DNA of 64,000 nt, from NCBI GenBank assembly GCA_031273455.1, contig JAISRZ010000085.1, positions 62,001-126,000 on the forward strand. The letters are read 5' to 3'. A program made the translations under genes and the position numbers. This document shows, piece by piece, positions 22,650 to 32,272 of the stretch. The stretch comes from Deltaproteobacteria bacterium (GTDB lineage: Bacteria > Desulfobacterota > Desulfarculia > Adiutricales > Adiutricaceae). Within the stretch, counting starts at the first letter, position 1. Each line of letters opens with the position of its first letter. The notes under the pieces were generated by a model that worked only from the letters and a program-made list of their open reading frames with translations, did no database searches and had not been told where the DNA came from.

Positions 22650-22997
22650 TTATTCATCACTGTCGTTCTTGGACCAGTCTTCTCGCGCGGAGGCTTTTCT
22701 TTTTTTGGTTTTTTGTTCTTTATTTTCTATTTCTTCTTTTTTTAGTTGAAATATAGTTATATCTTCATCTTCCGCATGTTTATCTAGATAATTTAATGTT
22801 CCAAAAGCTATAAATATAGATATAGCTCCTAAAGTCGCTGAATACATAATCCACATAAAAATAAAATACACTATAACAAATAATGAACTGTTTGTTTCAT
22901 GAGAAAAGTTAATTGTTTCAGAGATAGCTAACGCGATAGGCGCGATAAACGCTGATAGCCAAAGAAAACATACAATTATTTTCCTCATCTTGGCCAT
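22650..22997 (-). CDS. Hypothetical membrane protein, 115 aa
   Basis: Two hydrophobic helices (about residues 6-26 and 38-66), then a charged Lys/Glu-rich cytoplasmic tail ending in SDE. No recognised domain. A promoter-like repeat at 23359-23386 on the minus strand is about 360 bp upstream and may drive it. Confidence 0.5.
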   Translation of the reverse strand: MAKMRKIIVCFLWLSAFIAPIALAISETINFSHETNSSLFVIVYFIFMWIMYSATLGAISIFIAFGTLNYLDKHAEDEDITIFQLKKEEIENKEQKTKKRKASAREDWSKNDSDE

Positions 22998-23638
22998 TAG
23001 CCACCTTCTTTATGGTATAATTCACCCTGGTAGCCATTCTGATAAACCACGGTCAGCTTCAACAGAGCGAGCCTAAAACCGCGGCCATCGCTGACGATTA
23101 AATTTAAACCCGAAAAAATTCACCCCCAAAAAAGCCCCACTGGACTCGAAAAACCAGTTAAGGCTCAGCCAAAACCGGCCTTAAACTTGAGCTTATCTAG
23201 ATGCGGCTTTGGTGGATCCGGCCACCTTGAGACCGGTCCAAAGCCTTTAAATCCAAGGTAAAAGTTCCTTTAGGGCCAGGCGAAAGGTTAAACCGTCTAA
23301 AAGCTTTCTTCAGACCGCGAGCGCCGTCAAGAGGGCTAATTCTAAAAAGTATTATTTAAATATAGACTATTGGCTCATTTTTGAAAAGAGTAAATGAAGA
23401 TCCGCAAAAACAGGAAGTAACTAGCTAAGTTTAAATAAACCTATGATGATTTAAATAGGTTATTTTTCTCATTCAATCGCTGGGTTCTGGACGACGCTGA
23501 TCTCAATAATTGACCGCCAGAGTCGGGCCCCTTGGGGCCTTTTTGGTCGGCCAAAATGACTAAATTTTTGGACCGACCGCTAGGTTAACGGTCTTAGGTT
23601 TAATGGCCGAAGCCTTTTTAGAAAACTTAAGATAGCGG
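22998..23638. other. Intergenic region with promoter-like repeat
   Basis: No gene seen. The segment 23341-23408 is a diverged copy of 25425-25482 (see those entries). The rest is a mix of short GGCC-containing palindromes. Confidence 0.3.
23359..23386 (-). promoter_or_regulatory. Promoter-like repeat, copy 1
   Basis: On the minus strand: TTTCAA (complement 23381-23386), 16-bp spacer, TATATT (complement 23359-23364), followed by TAAA. About 50 bp of surrounding sequence is shared with the copy at 25441-25468. Confidence 0.45.
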
Positions 23639-24457
23639 TTAATTTTGGTCGGCTTTCTTTTTGGGGGCTAGGGCGGCCTCTTGGGCCAATAACTCTTGGA
23701 TCTTCGGTCCCCATTCCTTAACTTTCTCCGCCCTAGCTTCCTCTTTTTCCCGCTCGCTCGAAAGCTTTAATAGCTCATCTATTTCTTGGGCCACATTTTC
23801 TTGGTCGGCTTTCGCTTGGGCCGCCCGGAAGCGCTCTTTCTTTTCTAGAGTTCGCCTTTGTGTGGCATTTTTTTCTAAGGCTTCCCGCTCTTGGGCCGCT
23901 TGTTCTTGAATTTCTCTGGCCGCGGCTTCTTTTTCTTGGGCTTCCTTAAACCTAGCCTCCAACCGCCTAATTTCTTGGTCGAGGTCGGCGATGGCTGGGA
24001 TTTCCTCCGCCCCAGCCTCCCGAGCGAAGCCTGGCGTTACTAGAGCTAGTTTTTCGCTGATTCGCTTATTTTGGGCCGCGATTTCTTGGGCTTTTCGTTC
24101 CGCGTCTTCTCTGGCCAGAAATTTTCTAGCTTCTTTATCTTGGGCTTCTTTAGCCCGGGCCTCTCGCTCGCGGCTCATTTTTTCTAGGGCGGCCTGGGCT
24201 TGGCGCTCTATGGCTTTCGTCTCTTCTTCTTTTTTGTATTTAAAATGGTATTTTAATATTAATAGTAATATTGGTGACGAAAAGAAAGTGACAATTATAA
24301 GATAAGAGCGTAATTTTCCAATAAAATTTATTTTATTTGATAAAATATATTCTAATGTCGAATTGTAGATATGCAAACTATTGATCGCCAAAAAAATTGA
24401 CAAACAAGTTATTGTAATAAAAACAAAACATGCGAATATGTTTAATTTATTTCTCAT
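23639..24457 (-). CDS. Membrane-anchored Ala/Glu-rich coiled-coil protein
   Basis: 272 residues. Two hydrophobic helices at about 5-28 and 45-68, then about 200 residues of highly charged coiled coil rich in Ala, Glu, Lys and Arg with many AQE/AREA units. Resembles TolA-like or generic filament-forming proteins, but the composition alone can produce such similarity. No domain recognised. It could tether something to the inner membrane. Confidence 0.6.
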   Translation of the reverse strand: MRNKLNIFACFVFITITCLSIFLAINSLHIYNSTLEYILSNKINFIGKLRSYLIIVTFFSSPILLLILKYHFKYKKEEETKAIERQAQAALEKMSREREARAKEAQDKEARKFLAREDAERKAQEIAAQNKRISEKLALVTPGFAREAGAEEIPAIADLDQEIRRLEARFKEAQEKEAAAREIQEQAAQEREALEKNATQRRTLEKKERFRAAQAKADQENVAQEIDELLKLSSEREKEEARAEKVKEWGPKIQELLAQEAALAPKKKADQN

Positions 24458-24576
24458 TTATTGCTTTTTACGGAAAAAAATTGGTTGGCGGTCGTGAGAA
24501 AAACCCTGGGGGCGAAAAAACTGAAAAAGGGCCATCAAGACGGGCGGGGACGGAGAGGCGATTAGCTAGTCAAACT

Positions 24577-25413
24577 TTATTCCACCTTCCGCCCGGTTAA
24601 GCTTAAAAAAGCGTCCTCCAGGTTGACCCTTCTAACCGCCCCGCCCTGGGACTGGTTTTTTAGAAAGTCCGTGGCGGCCTCTCGGGACTCAAAGTACTGG
24701 GACCGAAGTCCTTCCCCGCCATAGACGTCCACCGCCCATTGGCCCAAGGTGGCCATAACCGCTTGGGGGGTTTCCGTGGCGATGAGTTGGCCTTCGTTAA
24801 TAAAGGCCACCCGGCTGGCTAAAAACTCCGCCTCCTCAATATAGTGGGTGGTTAAGAAGATAGTCACCTTATCTTGGTTAATCTTCTTAATTAAAGACCA
24901 GACCCGGCGGCGGATAGCCGGATCGAGCCCAGCGGTGGGCTCATCCAAAAAAAGGACTTTGGGCCGATGGATTAAAGCCCGAGCCAGCATCAGCCGCCTT
25001 TTTAGCCCGCCGGAAAGGCTTTTAACCAAACTATTCTCCCGGTCAGCCAGTTCCACGTAGTCTAAGCACTCAGCCTTTCTTAAACGGCGCTCTTTGGCCG
25101 AAAGGCCAAACAAGCGGCCATGGATATCCAGGTTTTCCCCAACCGTGAGCTCGGCGTCAAGGTTAGGGTACTGGGTGACGAGCCCGCACAGCCTTTTAAC
25201 CTTAATAGGCTCTTTTAAAATGTCCAAGCCATCGATTAAAGCTTGGCCCTCGTTAAAGGCCACCAGCCCCGTCAATAAACCGATGGTGGTGCTTTTGCCA
25301 GCCCCATTGGGCCCTAAAAAAGCGAAGAGCTCCCCCGGGGCCACGCGGAAAGTTAGGCCATCCAAAGCTTTTTTGGGGCCGTAGCTCTTATGGATATTAG
25401 AAAGTTGTATCAA
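24577..25413 (-). CDS. ABC transporter ATP-binding protein, ABC-2/DrrA type
   Basis: 278 residues. Walker A GPNGAGKST near residue 35, signature LSGGLKRRL near 133, Walker B VLFLDEPTAGLDP and the switch His region (TTHYIEEAE) are intact. The C-terminal 60 residues resemble the DUF4162-like tail of DrrA/CcmA-type exporters. No permease gene is adjacent, so it must work with an unlinked membrane partner or the locus has lost it. A promoter-like repeat lies just upstream. Confidence 0.85.
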   Translation of the reverse strand: MIQLSNIHKSYGPKKALDGLTFRVAPGELFAFLGPNGAGKSTTIGLLTGLVAFNEGQALIDGLDILKEPIKVKRLCGLVTQYPNLDAELTVGENLDIHGRLFGLSAKERRLRKAECLDYVELADRENSLVKSLSGGLKRRLMLARALIHRPKVLFLDEPTAGLDPAIRRRVWSLIKKINQDKVTIFLTTHYIEEAEFLASRVAFINEGQLIATETPQAVMATLGQWAVDVYGGEGLRSQYFESREAATDFLKNQSQGGAVRRVNLEDAFLSLTGRKVE

Positions 25414-25440
25414 AGGGCGATCCCCAAAAAGTATGGTTTA

Positions 25441-25468
25441 AATATAGACCACTAACTCTTTTTTGAAA
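25441..25468 (-). promoter_or_regulatory. Promoter-like repeat, copy 2
   Basis: TTTCAA (complement 25463-25468), 16-bp spacer, TATATT (complement 25441-25446), about 30 bp before the ABC ATPase start at 25413. The repeat spans about 25425-25482. Confidence 0.55.
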
Positions 25469-25612
25469 AGAGGGCGATAAGATCCCCTAAATCCTCAACC
25501 ATTAGCCTAAAACCAAGCTAATCCTTTAAGCTGACCGGCCCAAAGTCTTAGCCGCTGGCGAATAAAAGGGGAGGGTTAAGGTTAGCGCTTAAAGGGGCGC
25601 GCTTAAAGCGGT

Positions 25613-26650
25613 CTATTTCTTGGCCCCAGCCCGTCTGACTTGCTCTAAGTTATCGGCGATGGCCTGTAAAGGCTGGCGACGGATCCGGTGGGGCAAAGCC
25701 AGTTCGGCCGCGGCCTCGATATCGGCTTTAACGGCCTCTAACCGCCCGTTTAAAGCGGCCATGGTTTTCACGGCCTTATGGATGACAATGTCGCCTCGAT
25801 GGCCATCCACGCCCACTTCTAAACACAGTTTAGCGATATCGTAGATGATTTCCGAACTGACCTTAACTTTAGGCAGAAGCTTTTGGGCTTCTTGGATGGC
25901 GGCGGAGAGCTTTTGGGACGGATCGGCCCAAGTGGCCGCGAAACCTTCGGGATCCTCGTCAAAGCTGGCCCGCCTTTCCAAAACCGCCACCCGGCTATCT
26001 AAGTCCAAAACCCCGCCAATATTGACGCACAGCCCAAAGCGATCCAGAAGTTGGGGCCTTAGCTCCCCCTCCTCCGGGTTCATGGTGCCCACTAAAGTGA
26101 AGCGGGCCGGATGGGCGAAGGAGACGCCCTCTCTTTCAATGGTGTTAACCCCCATGGCCGCCGAGTCCAAAAGGATGTCCACTAGATGATCATCCAAAAG
26201 GTTAACCTCGTCCACGTACAAAATCCCCCGGTGGGCCGCGGCCAAAAGCCCCGGCTCCACCCGCTTTTCCCCGGTCTTTAAGGCCCTTTCCAGATCCAAG
26301 GACCCCACCAAGCGATCCTCCGTGGCCCCCACCGGCAATTCCACCACCCGGATCTTCCGTTTCTCGATCTTGGTCGTAAGGTTCGGGTCCAGCCCCAAGG
26401 AGGCCCTTAATTCCGGCAATAAATCGCTTTCCGTTTGGGGATCGAGTTGGAAGGGGTCGGGGCTATAGACCTCGATTTCCGGGAGGATATCGGCCAAAGC
26501 CCTGACCGCCGTGGATTTGGCCGTGCCCTTTTCCCCGCGGATAAGTACGCCGCTTAAAGAAGGGTTGACGATATTGAGGATCAAGGCTTCTTTCATGCGC
26601 TCTTGGCCCACGATAGCCGCGAAGGGATAGACCGGGTTTTGTCGTTTCAT
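25613..26650 (-). CDS. Chelatase AAA+ subunit I (ChlI/BchI type)
   Basis: 345 residues. Walker A RGEKGTAKST near 37-46, Walker B region GILYVDEVNLLDDHLVD and the sensor region TLVGTMNPEEGELRPQLLDRFG are typical of magnesium/cobalt chelatase motor subunits. It works with the D subunit (26701) and the CobN-type large subunit (35675) to insert a metal, here most likely cobalt, into a corrin ring using ATP. Last gene of the leftward cobalamin-riboswitch operon, 50 bp after the D gene. Confidence 0.85.
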   Translation of the reverse strand: MKRQNPVYPFAAIVGQERMKEALILNIVNPSLSGVLIRGEKGTAKSTAVRALADILPEIEVYSPDPFQLDPQTESDLLPELRASLGLDPNLTTKIEKRKIRVVELPVGATEDRLVGSLDLERALKTGEKRVEPGLLAAAHRGILYVDEVNLLDDHLVDILLDSAAMGVNTIEREGVSFAHPARFTLVGTMNPEEGELRPQLLDRFGLCVNIGGVLDLDSRVAVLERRASFDEDPEGFAATWADPSQKLSAAIQEAQKLLPKVKVSSEIIYDIAKLCLEVGVDGHRGDIVIHKAVKTMAALNGRLEAVKADIEAAAELALPHRIRRQPLQAIADNLEQVRRAGAKK

Positions 26651-26700
26651 GCTCTTCCTAAAACCGTGAAAAAAATAGGTGGCTTTTTAGCCGTCTAAGG

Positions 26701-28845
26701 TTAGCGCTCCTTTTTGACAATGTCCAAAAGGGTTTCGGCTTTTAACTCGTCAATCTGGAAATACTCGGCCCCCAAAGCCTCGGCCAAACGGGCGGCCATA
26801 TTAAAGCTAAGTAAGGAATGCTCCTCGGTGTCCACCAGTAAGTATTTGACCCGTTTTTCTTTAGCCATCAGCCGGGCCAGATCCCAAGTCTCCAGTAAGG
26901 GCCGTTTTGCCTCGGTGTCCCCAAAAAGGCCCACGTTCCCCCGCCCATCGGTTATTAAGATCACAATGGGCCGGGCCAAAGGGTTTTTAACCAAGACGTT
27001 TTTCACTTCCCGAAAGGTTAAAGCTAGCCCTTGGGACAAAGGCGTCCGCCCGCCCGTGGGCATCTCGGCCAGAAGTTTCCCAGCCAAATCCACGGACGAG
27101 GTTAAAGGTAAATTTAAGGCCGCCTCATACCGCCGAAAGCTGACCAAAGCCACCTGGTCCCGTTTCTGGTAAGCGTCTAAAAGGATGGACATAATGGCCC
27201 CCTTGGCCGCGGCCATGCGACCCCGGGCCCCCATGGAACCAGAGGCGTCCACCACAAAGAAAATATGGTGGCCCATCTTCTTTTCCCGGACGTGGGACCG
27301 GATGTCCCAGGTTCGTAAGGACAAAGCCAACCCCGGGACCTTTTCCCGACTTTTTTGGTAAGGGGCCGCGGCCCGAATAGTCGCGTCCAAAGCGATATCC
27401 CCCGTCCCGTCATTGGGTCCGCTTTTCACGCTACGACCGCGTTTTTGACTGACCCTGGTCCGCGAGCGTCGCCCTGGCCCTCGCCGCCGAAAGCGGTCCT
27501 GGTTAACGCTAAACCGTTTAACCCGAAACGTTTGGCCGATCTCAAAGACCCGCTCGGCCACGGCGTCATAATCCAGATCCTCCCCGGAATTATCCGGCGG
27601 AACCTCCTCCCCATCCAATTCCTGGCCCTCTTCTGGCCCCTCGGTTTGGTGGGTTAAAGTCTCCTCTTGGGGCTGAGCCCCATTCTCCGGGCCGCCGCCC
27701 TCCGCCTCGTTGGGGTCCTCTCTATTGGGATTATCGTTTTGGTCACGGTCGTCTTTCGACTGGGGCTCATTTTCCTCGTCTTTGGAGTCATTGGGGTCGT
27801 CATACTCCGGGTTTTTCTCCGGCTGGCTCTGGGGCGGCGGGGGCGGGGCCAAATCCCGTTGCCGATGGGCCAAGACCAAAGGCGCGACCGTGAGGACCTC
27901 CTCTTCCGAGACGATCCTTCTCCCCTTTAAGGCGGTTAAAGTCTGGGCCGCCCGCTCCAAATAGATATCAGCCCGATGCCCGGCTACATAACGCTCGGCG
28001 CACAACTGGGCGATAAACTGGCGGATCCGTAAGGGCGTCGCGACCTGGGGCAAAATTTCCACGGCCCGGGCCACTTGGGCCTTTAACTCCGCTGACTCCT
28101 CGGCGTATTTCTCCCGAAAGGCCGCTGGGTTAGCCTCAAACTCCTCCCGGCTTAAAGTGAGCCTCACCCGTAAGTCCAAGTCCTTTTCGCTTTCCACCTG
28201 GACCGATAAACCAAAGCGATCCAAAAACTGGGGCCGCAATTCCCCTTCCTCGGGGTTCATGGTCCCAATCAAAGTGAACTCGGCCGGGTGGCTTAAGGAC
28301 AAACCCTCCCTTTCCACCACGTTCAAACCGCTCGCCGCGGCGTCCAGGATAATATCCACCAAGTGATCGTCCAAAAGATTAACTTCGTCGATGTACAAGA
28401 TCCCCCGGTGGGCCTCGGCCAGTAACCCCGGTAAACTCCGTCTAACCCCTTGGCTTAAAGCCGTCTCAAAGTCCAAGCCCCCGACCACTCGGTCCTCGGT
28501 GGCGTTTAAGGGCAACGTTAAAAATGGCCTTGGCCCCGGCTGAAAGACGATCTTATCCCCCTTGGCCCGACACCGTGGGCACCAAAAAGCCGGTTTCTCC
28601 GGCTCGCAACCCACCGCGCACCCGACGGCGGTCACAATGGGCGGCAAGATCTCCGGTAACCCCCGGGCCGCCGTGGATTTCGCCGTGCCTTTTTCCCCGC
28701 GGATCAAAACCCCCCCGGACAGGGGGTTGACGGCGGCGATTAAAAGAGCCTGTTTTAAAGTCTCTTGCCCCACCAAAGCCACCAAAGGGTAAACCTTTTG
28801 GGCTAAAGGGTTTAACGAGCCAAAACTTTGGGAGCGCGCGACCAT
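26701..28845 (-). CDS. Chelatase subunit D, AAA+ plus VWA domain (ChlD/BchD type)
   Basis: 714 residues. The N-terminal AAA+ domain has an intact Walker A (GEKGTAKST) and a Cys cluster (GCAVGCEP...WCPRC) typical of these chelatases. A linker of about 110 residues (about 345-455) is extremely rich in Pro, Glu, Asp and Asn. The C-terminal VWA domain has a MIDAS motif DASGSMG and an ITDGRGN loop. The ATG abuts the stop of the upstream transporter ATPase gene. Resembles putative cobaltochelatase proteins that pair with CobN in anaerobes. The I gene follows. Confidence 0.85.
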   Translation of the reverse strand: MVARSQSFGSLNPLAQKVYPLVALVGQETLKQALLIAAVNPLSGGVLIRGEKGTAKSTAARGLPEILPPIVTAVGCAVGCEPEKPAFWCPRCRAKGDKIVFQPGPRPFLTLPLNATEDRVVGGLDFETALSQGVRRSLPGLLAEAHRGILYIDEVNLLDDHLVDIILDAAASGLNVVEREGLSLSHPAEFTLIGTMNPEEGELRPQFLDRFGLSVQVESEKDLDLRVRLTLSREEFEANPAAFREKYAEESAELKAQVARAVEILPQVATPLRIRQFIAQLCAERYVAGHRADIYLERAAQTLTALKGRRIVSEEEVLTVAPLVLAHRQRDLAPPPPPQSQPEKNPEYDDPNDSKDEENEPQSKDDRDQNDNPNREDPNEAEGGGPENGAQPQEETLTHQTEGPEEGQELDGEEVPPDNSGEDLDYDAVAERVFEIGQTFRVKRFSVNQDRFRRRGPGRRSRTRVSQKRGRSVKSGPNDGTGDIALDATIRAAAPYQKSREKVPGLALSLRTWDIRSHVREKKMGHHIFFVVDASGSMGARGRMAAAKGAIMSILLDAYQKRDQVALVSFRRYEAALNLPLTSSVDLAGKLLAEMPTGGRTPLSQGLALTFREVKNVLVKNPLARPIVILITDGRGNVGLFGDTEAKRPLLETWDLARLMAKEKRVKYLLVDTEEHSLLSFNMAARLAEALGAEYFQIDELKAETLLDIVKKER

Positions 28846-30021
28846 TTAGGCGGCCCGGCTGGACCGATAAAGGGCCAGCCCCTCGATTAAGGGCGTAAGC
28901 TCCCCATTTGGCCCTAAACTTAAAATCGGGATATTAAGCTTTTTAGCCTCAGCCTTAAGCTTAGTTAGCCCCTCCGAAAAACCCCCCATATCGCCCGCTA
29001 TGACCAAAAAGTCGCATTGACCTAGCTCAACTAGGCTTTCCGCCAAAAGGTCCGCTAGGGGCGGATTATCGGCGTTTTTAAACGAGAAGACTTTAGCCCC
29101 CAAACTCCGGGCCACATGGGCGTCCAAATCCGTGGCCAAAAAGAAGCCCGTGGCCAGGGCGTAACCCTGTTTAGCCAATAATCGATACGCCAAAGCCGCC
29201 GAGTCTTGGCCCCCCAAGACAAAAGCCCGGCCCGCTCGCCCATCCGGGGTCATTTCCAGACCCCCCAAAGCGCTATCGAAATTAGCCTCCGGGCAATCGT
29301 AAAGCGTCCTAATGGCTTCGGGCTTTAAGACCTCCTCGGGCCGACCAAAGTCTTGTAAGCGCCCGTCTTTTAAAGTCATGACCAGATCCGAGAATCTCGC
29401 CGCGGACTCGACGTCGTGGGCCGCGGCGATAACCGTGAGGCCAATCTGGCGGCAGAGGTTCCGTAAGATCGCCAAAAACTCCAGTCGATGCTTTAAGTCC
29501 AAGTGGGCCGTGGGCTCATCCAACAAAGTGATCCGCGGGTTCTGGGCCAGAGCCCGAGCCAAAACCACCTTTTGCCTTTCCCCATCGCTTAACTCATCGA
29601 CAAACCGGTTAGCCAGCTTATCCGCTTTCACCGCGAACAAAGACTCTTCCACGGCTAAAAGATCTTTATCCGTTAACCGGCCTAAAAAGTCCGAGTGCGG
29701 ATGACGGCCCAAAGCCACAAACTCCAACACCCGAAGCATGGGGACCTCGGCTTTGTCCGTTAAGACCACGCTTAAAGTTTTCGCCAGATCCAAAGCCTTA
29801 AAGGTTTTTAAGGGCTGGTCAAACAAAGTTATCCGTCCAGCCAAGGGTTTTAGCCGCCTAGAGATAGTCCTAAGAAGCGTGGTCTTCCCCGAGCCATTGG
29901 CCCCCAGCAAAGAGACAAAGACCCCGGGCGGAACGGTTAAGTTAATATCCGTGACCACCGGGGAGCGGTAGCCAATGGTTAGGTTCTCTAAAGTTAAGGC
30001 GGTCGGGCCAAACGGGTTCAT
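28846..30021 (-). CDS. Corrinoid/iron-type ABC ATPase with C-terminal extension (BtuD/FecE-like)
   Basis: 391 residues from the ATG at 30021 (GAGG six bases upstream); a TTG at 30033 is possible. Walker A GANGSGKTT, signature LSDGERQKV and Walker B ITLLDEPTAHLD define the ATPase in the first 250 residues. The remaining 140 residues form an extra alpha/beta domain with Rossmann-like strands (RAFVLGGQDSA, DFLVIAGDMGG), absent from standard BtuD. It energises the permease at 30056. The extra domain may sense cargo or a nucleotide; that is inference. Confidence 0.8.
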   Translation of the reverse strand: MNPFGPTALTLENLTIGYRSPVVTDINLTVPPGVFVSLLGANGSGKTTLLRTISRRLKPLAGRITLFDQPLKTFKALDLAKTLSVVLTDKAEVPMLRVLEFVALGRHPHSDFLGRLTDKDLLAVEESLFAVKADKLANRFVDELSDGERQKVVLARALAQNPRITLLDEPTAHLDLKHRLEFLAILRNLCRQIGLTVIAAAHDVESAARFSDLVMTLKDGRLQDFGRPEEVLKPEAIRTLYDCPEANFDSALGGLEMTPDGRAGRAFVLGGQDSAALAYRLLAKQGYALATGFFLATDLDAHVARSLGAKVFSFKNADNPPLADLLAESLVELGQCDFLVIAGDMGGFSEGLTKLKAEAKKLNIPILSLGPNGELTPLIEGLALYRSSRAA

Positions 30022-30055
30022 ATTTATCCTCAATCAAGCTTTACGGCCTAATGGT

Positions 30056-31105
30056 TTAGCTAAAGCGGGCCCCGCGTTTTAAAAGTAAGCCAATGACAAT
30101 GGGCGCCCCAAAAAAGGCCGTGATGGCCGAGATAGGCAGTTCCACCGGGTTCAGCCACATCCGAGCGATCAGATCGCATAAACTAGTGACCGCGGCCCCG
30201 GTTAAACAGACCCCCGGGATTAAAATCCGGTTATCCGAGGTCCCAAAGGACAATCTGGCCATATGGGGCACGGCCAAACCAATAAAAGCCACTGGCCCGG
30301 CCATGGAGGTCACCAAACCGGCCAAAGCCGAGGCGGCCATGAGGATAAAGATCCGAAATCGCCGGATATTAACCCCCAAGGACGCGGCGTAATCCTCGCC
30401 CAACAAAAAAGCGTTTAAAGGCTTAGATAGGAGGTAGACCGCGATTAAAAGCCCCCCGCCAAAGACAATTAGAATGCCGATCTCCACCTGCTTAAACCCG
30501 GAAAAGCTACCCATACCCCACAGGACAAAGCCTTTGATCTTTTCCTTTTCGGCTAAAGCCGTTAAAACGCTGGTGACCGATGAGCAGAGATAACCCATCA
30601 TGAGCCCTAAGATCAAGAGGGTGGCCCCCCTTTGGACCTTGGCCGCGATAGCCACCACCAAGGCCATGACCGCGTAAGCCCCCAAGCAGCCGGCGATGGT
30701 GGTCACAAAGGGCGTGGCGTGGGTTAAACGAAAGCCAAACGGGGTCAGCATGATTATGGAGACGAGTAAGGTCGCCCCCGAGGAGATCCCTAAGATATAA
30801 GGCCCCACAATGGGGTTCCGAAAGTAAACTTGCAAAAGTAGCCCGGAGGCGGCCAAATAAGCCCCGCCTAAAGCCGCGGCCAAAGTCCGAGGGACCCGGA
30901 TCTTCCAGACAATGGTGGCTAAATCCCCACTTTCTTGTGGATGTAGGAGGGTGTAAAAAATTCTTTCGATGGGGTAGGGCAAAGACCCTACCACTAAATT
31001 TGTGACCATCAAAGCCAAGGTCAATAAACCTAAACCTAAAAAGACTAAGTTCCGGCGCTTAGCTAAGGTCTGGGTGACTAAACGGGCGTTAAACACGGCT
31101 TCCAT
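30056..31105 (-). CDS. FecCD/BtuC-family permease
   Basis: 349 residues with about ten hydrophobic segments and the family signature regions RIPRT-like IRVPRTLAAALGGAYLAASG near 70 and PHMARL near 275. Inner-membrane channel of a metal-chelate or corrinoid importer. Start at ATG 31105 with GGGAGAG upstream, 3 bp after the binding-protein gene. Cobalamin riboswitch control makes a corrinoid the probable cargo. Confidence 0.85.
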   Translation of the reverse strand: MEAVFNARLVTQTLAKRRNLVFLGLGLLTLALMVTNLVVGSLPYPIERIFYTLLHPQESGDLATIVWKIRVPRTLAAALGGAYLAASGLLLQVYFRNPIVGPYILGISSGATLLVSIIMLTPFGFRLTHATPFVTTIAGCLGAYAVMALVVAIAAKVQRGATLLILGLMMGYLCSSVTSVLTALAEKEKIKGFVLWGMGSFSGFKQVEIGILIVFGGGLLIAVYLLSKPLNAFLLGEDYAASLGVNIRRFRIFILMAASALAGLVTSMAGPVAFIGLAVPHMARLSFGTSDNRILIPGVCLTGAAVTSLCDLIARMWLNPVELPISAITAFFGAPIVIGLLLKRGARFS

Positions 31106-31108
31106 AGC

Positions 31109-32272
31109 TTAACTCTCCCCCTTCGGGCGCGGTAGGTCCTTATCCGGGAGCTCCACAAAATATTTTAGCTCGTAGTTGGGATAGGCCTCGGGATGCAAAA
31201 TGGCCGCGATCTCGGTTAAGAGCTCATCTAGGCGGTCAGCGGATTGGGAGTAAACGGGCCTGGGGGCCAAAGCCCGGCCTTCCGGGGTCAGGGGCCTTAA
31301 CCCAGCCAGTAAAGGGTTAATCCGAAGCAGCGACTCTTTGGAATACACCCCTTGACCCACGGATCTATAGGTGAAATAAAGGTCCGCGTCGTTCCCGCTA
31401 TACAAAAACCTTTCCATGGAAATCTCCACGCACGAGGTCCCGTAAACGTCGTCAAAAAGGTAATCGCTTTGGGCGAGGCCAATTAGCTCGGCCACCCAAG
31501 CGTTCCCCGGCTCCACCAGGACCCTTTTTTCGTAAATGTCGCCCCACATGGCTTTGGGTTTCGGTAAAGTTTTAGTCTTAGCCCGAATGGCGGCTAAAGA
31601 GTCTTTAACCCGTTGGTAAAAGGCGCGCGCTTTTTCCTCTTCCCCAAAGAAGGGGGCCAAAAACTCCACAAAGCGGATCTGGGTGCTTAAACAGGTGGCC
31701 ACCGGGGTGCTGGTCACTAAGACCGGCACCCCCAAGTCGTCCATCATGGGCACGATAGACGGATCCCAGGTCATGACCATATCCGGTTTTTGGGCTTTGA
31801 TCCGTTCGTAATCCACGCTCCCCGGCTCCCCCACGTAGACGATCCGCCCAGCGTCGTACCCCTCTTTAACGTAATCCACGTGCCAACCGTTTTTGGGGGT
31901 GGTTAAAGCCACAATGGTTTTATCTTGGCCCAAAACTTTGAGCATGGCCACGTCAAAAGCGCTGTAAACCGCCACCCTTTCCACGGGGTAAGGAATGACC
32001 ATGGTCGGCTCAAACCCGGCGGGCGCCGGGCTCCCCCGGGGGACTAAAGCCAAGGTCCGGCCCGCCCCGTCATGGATCTCTTTGTACCCGTCCTTTTGGA
32101 TTAAAGAGTACTCCCCAATGGTTAAAAAGCCGGCCGCGCCCTCGTAAGCCGTGTTGGTGGGATCGACGTTTTGGTCGTTAAGCTCAGGCCGGGCGGTGGA
32201 CCCGCTTTCCCCTTGGCAACCCAAGGCAAAAAGACAAAATAAGGCGATAAAAAGGGGTTTAAGGTTTCTCAC
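31109..32272 (-). CDS. Substrate-binding lipoprotein (BtuF/FecB-like)
   Basis: 387 residues from the GTG at 32272, which lies inside the 3' end of the ResB-like gene and gives a proper lipoprotein signal: FCLFALGC lipobox. A longer reading to 32332 would place extra residues before the signal and is less likely. The middle shows the PeripBP_2 layout (VERVAVYSAFDVAML, then KPDMVMTWDPS). It captures the cargo for the BtuC/BtuD-like pair. Larger than most BtuF proteins. Confidence 0.8.
   Translation of the reverse strand: MRNLKPLFIALFCLFALGCQGESGSTARPELNDQNVDPTNTAYEGAAGFLTIGEYSLIQKDGYKEIHDGAGRTLALVPRGSPAPAGFEPTMVIPYPVERVAVYSAFDVAMLKVLGQDKTIVALTTPKNGWHVDYVKEGYDAGRIVYVGEPGSVDYERIKAQKPDMVMTWDPSIVPMMDDLGVPVLVTSTPVATCLSTQIRFVEFLAPFFGEEEKARAFYQRVKDSLAAIRAKTKTLPKPKAMWGDIYEKRVLVEPGNAWVAELIGLAQSDYLFDDVYGTSCVEISMERFLYSGNDADLYFTYRSVGQGVYSKESLLRINPLLAGLRPLTPEGRALAPRPVYSQSADRLDELLTEIAAILHPEAYPNYELKYFVELPDKDLPRPKGES

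Noticed and set aside
26714-28792. Several plus-strand reading frames opposite the chelatase genes
   Set aside because: Composition (Ser/Lys/Phe-rich) and lack of ribosome binding sites mark them as complements of strongly biased codons of the real genes.
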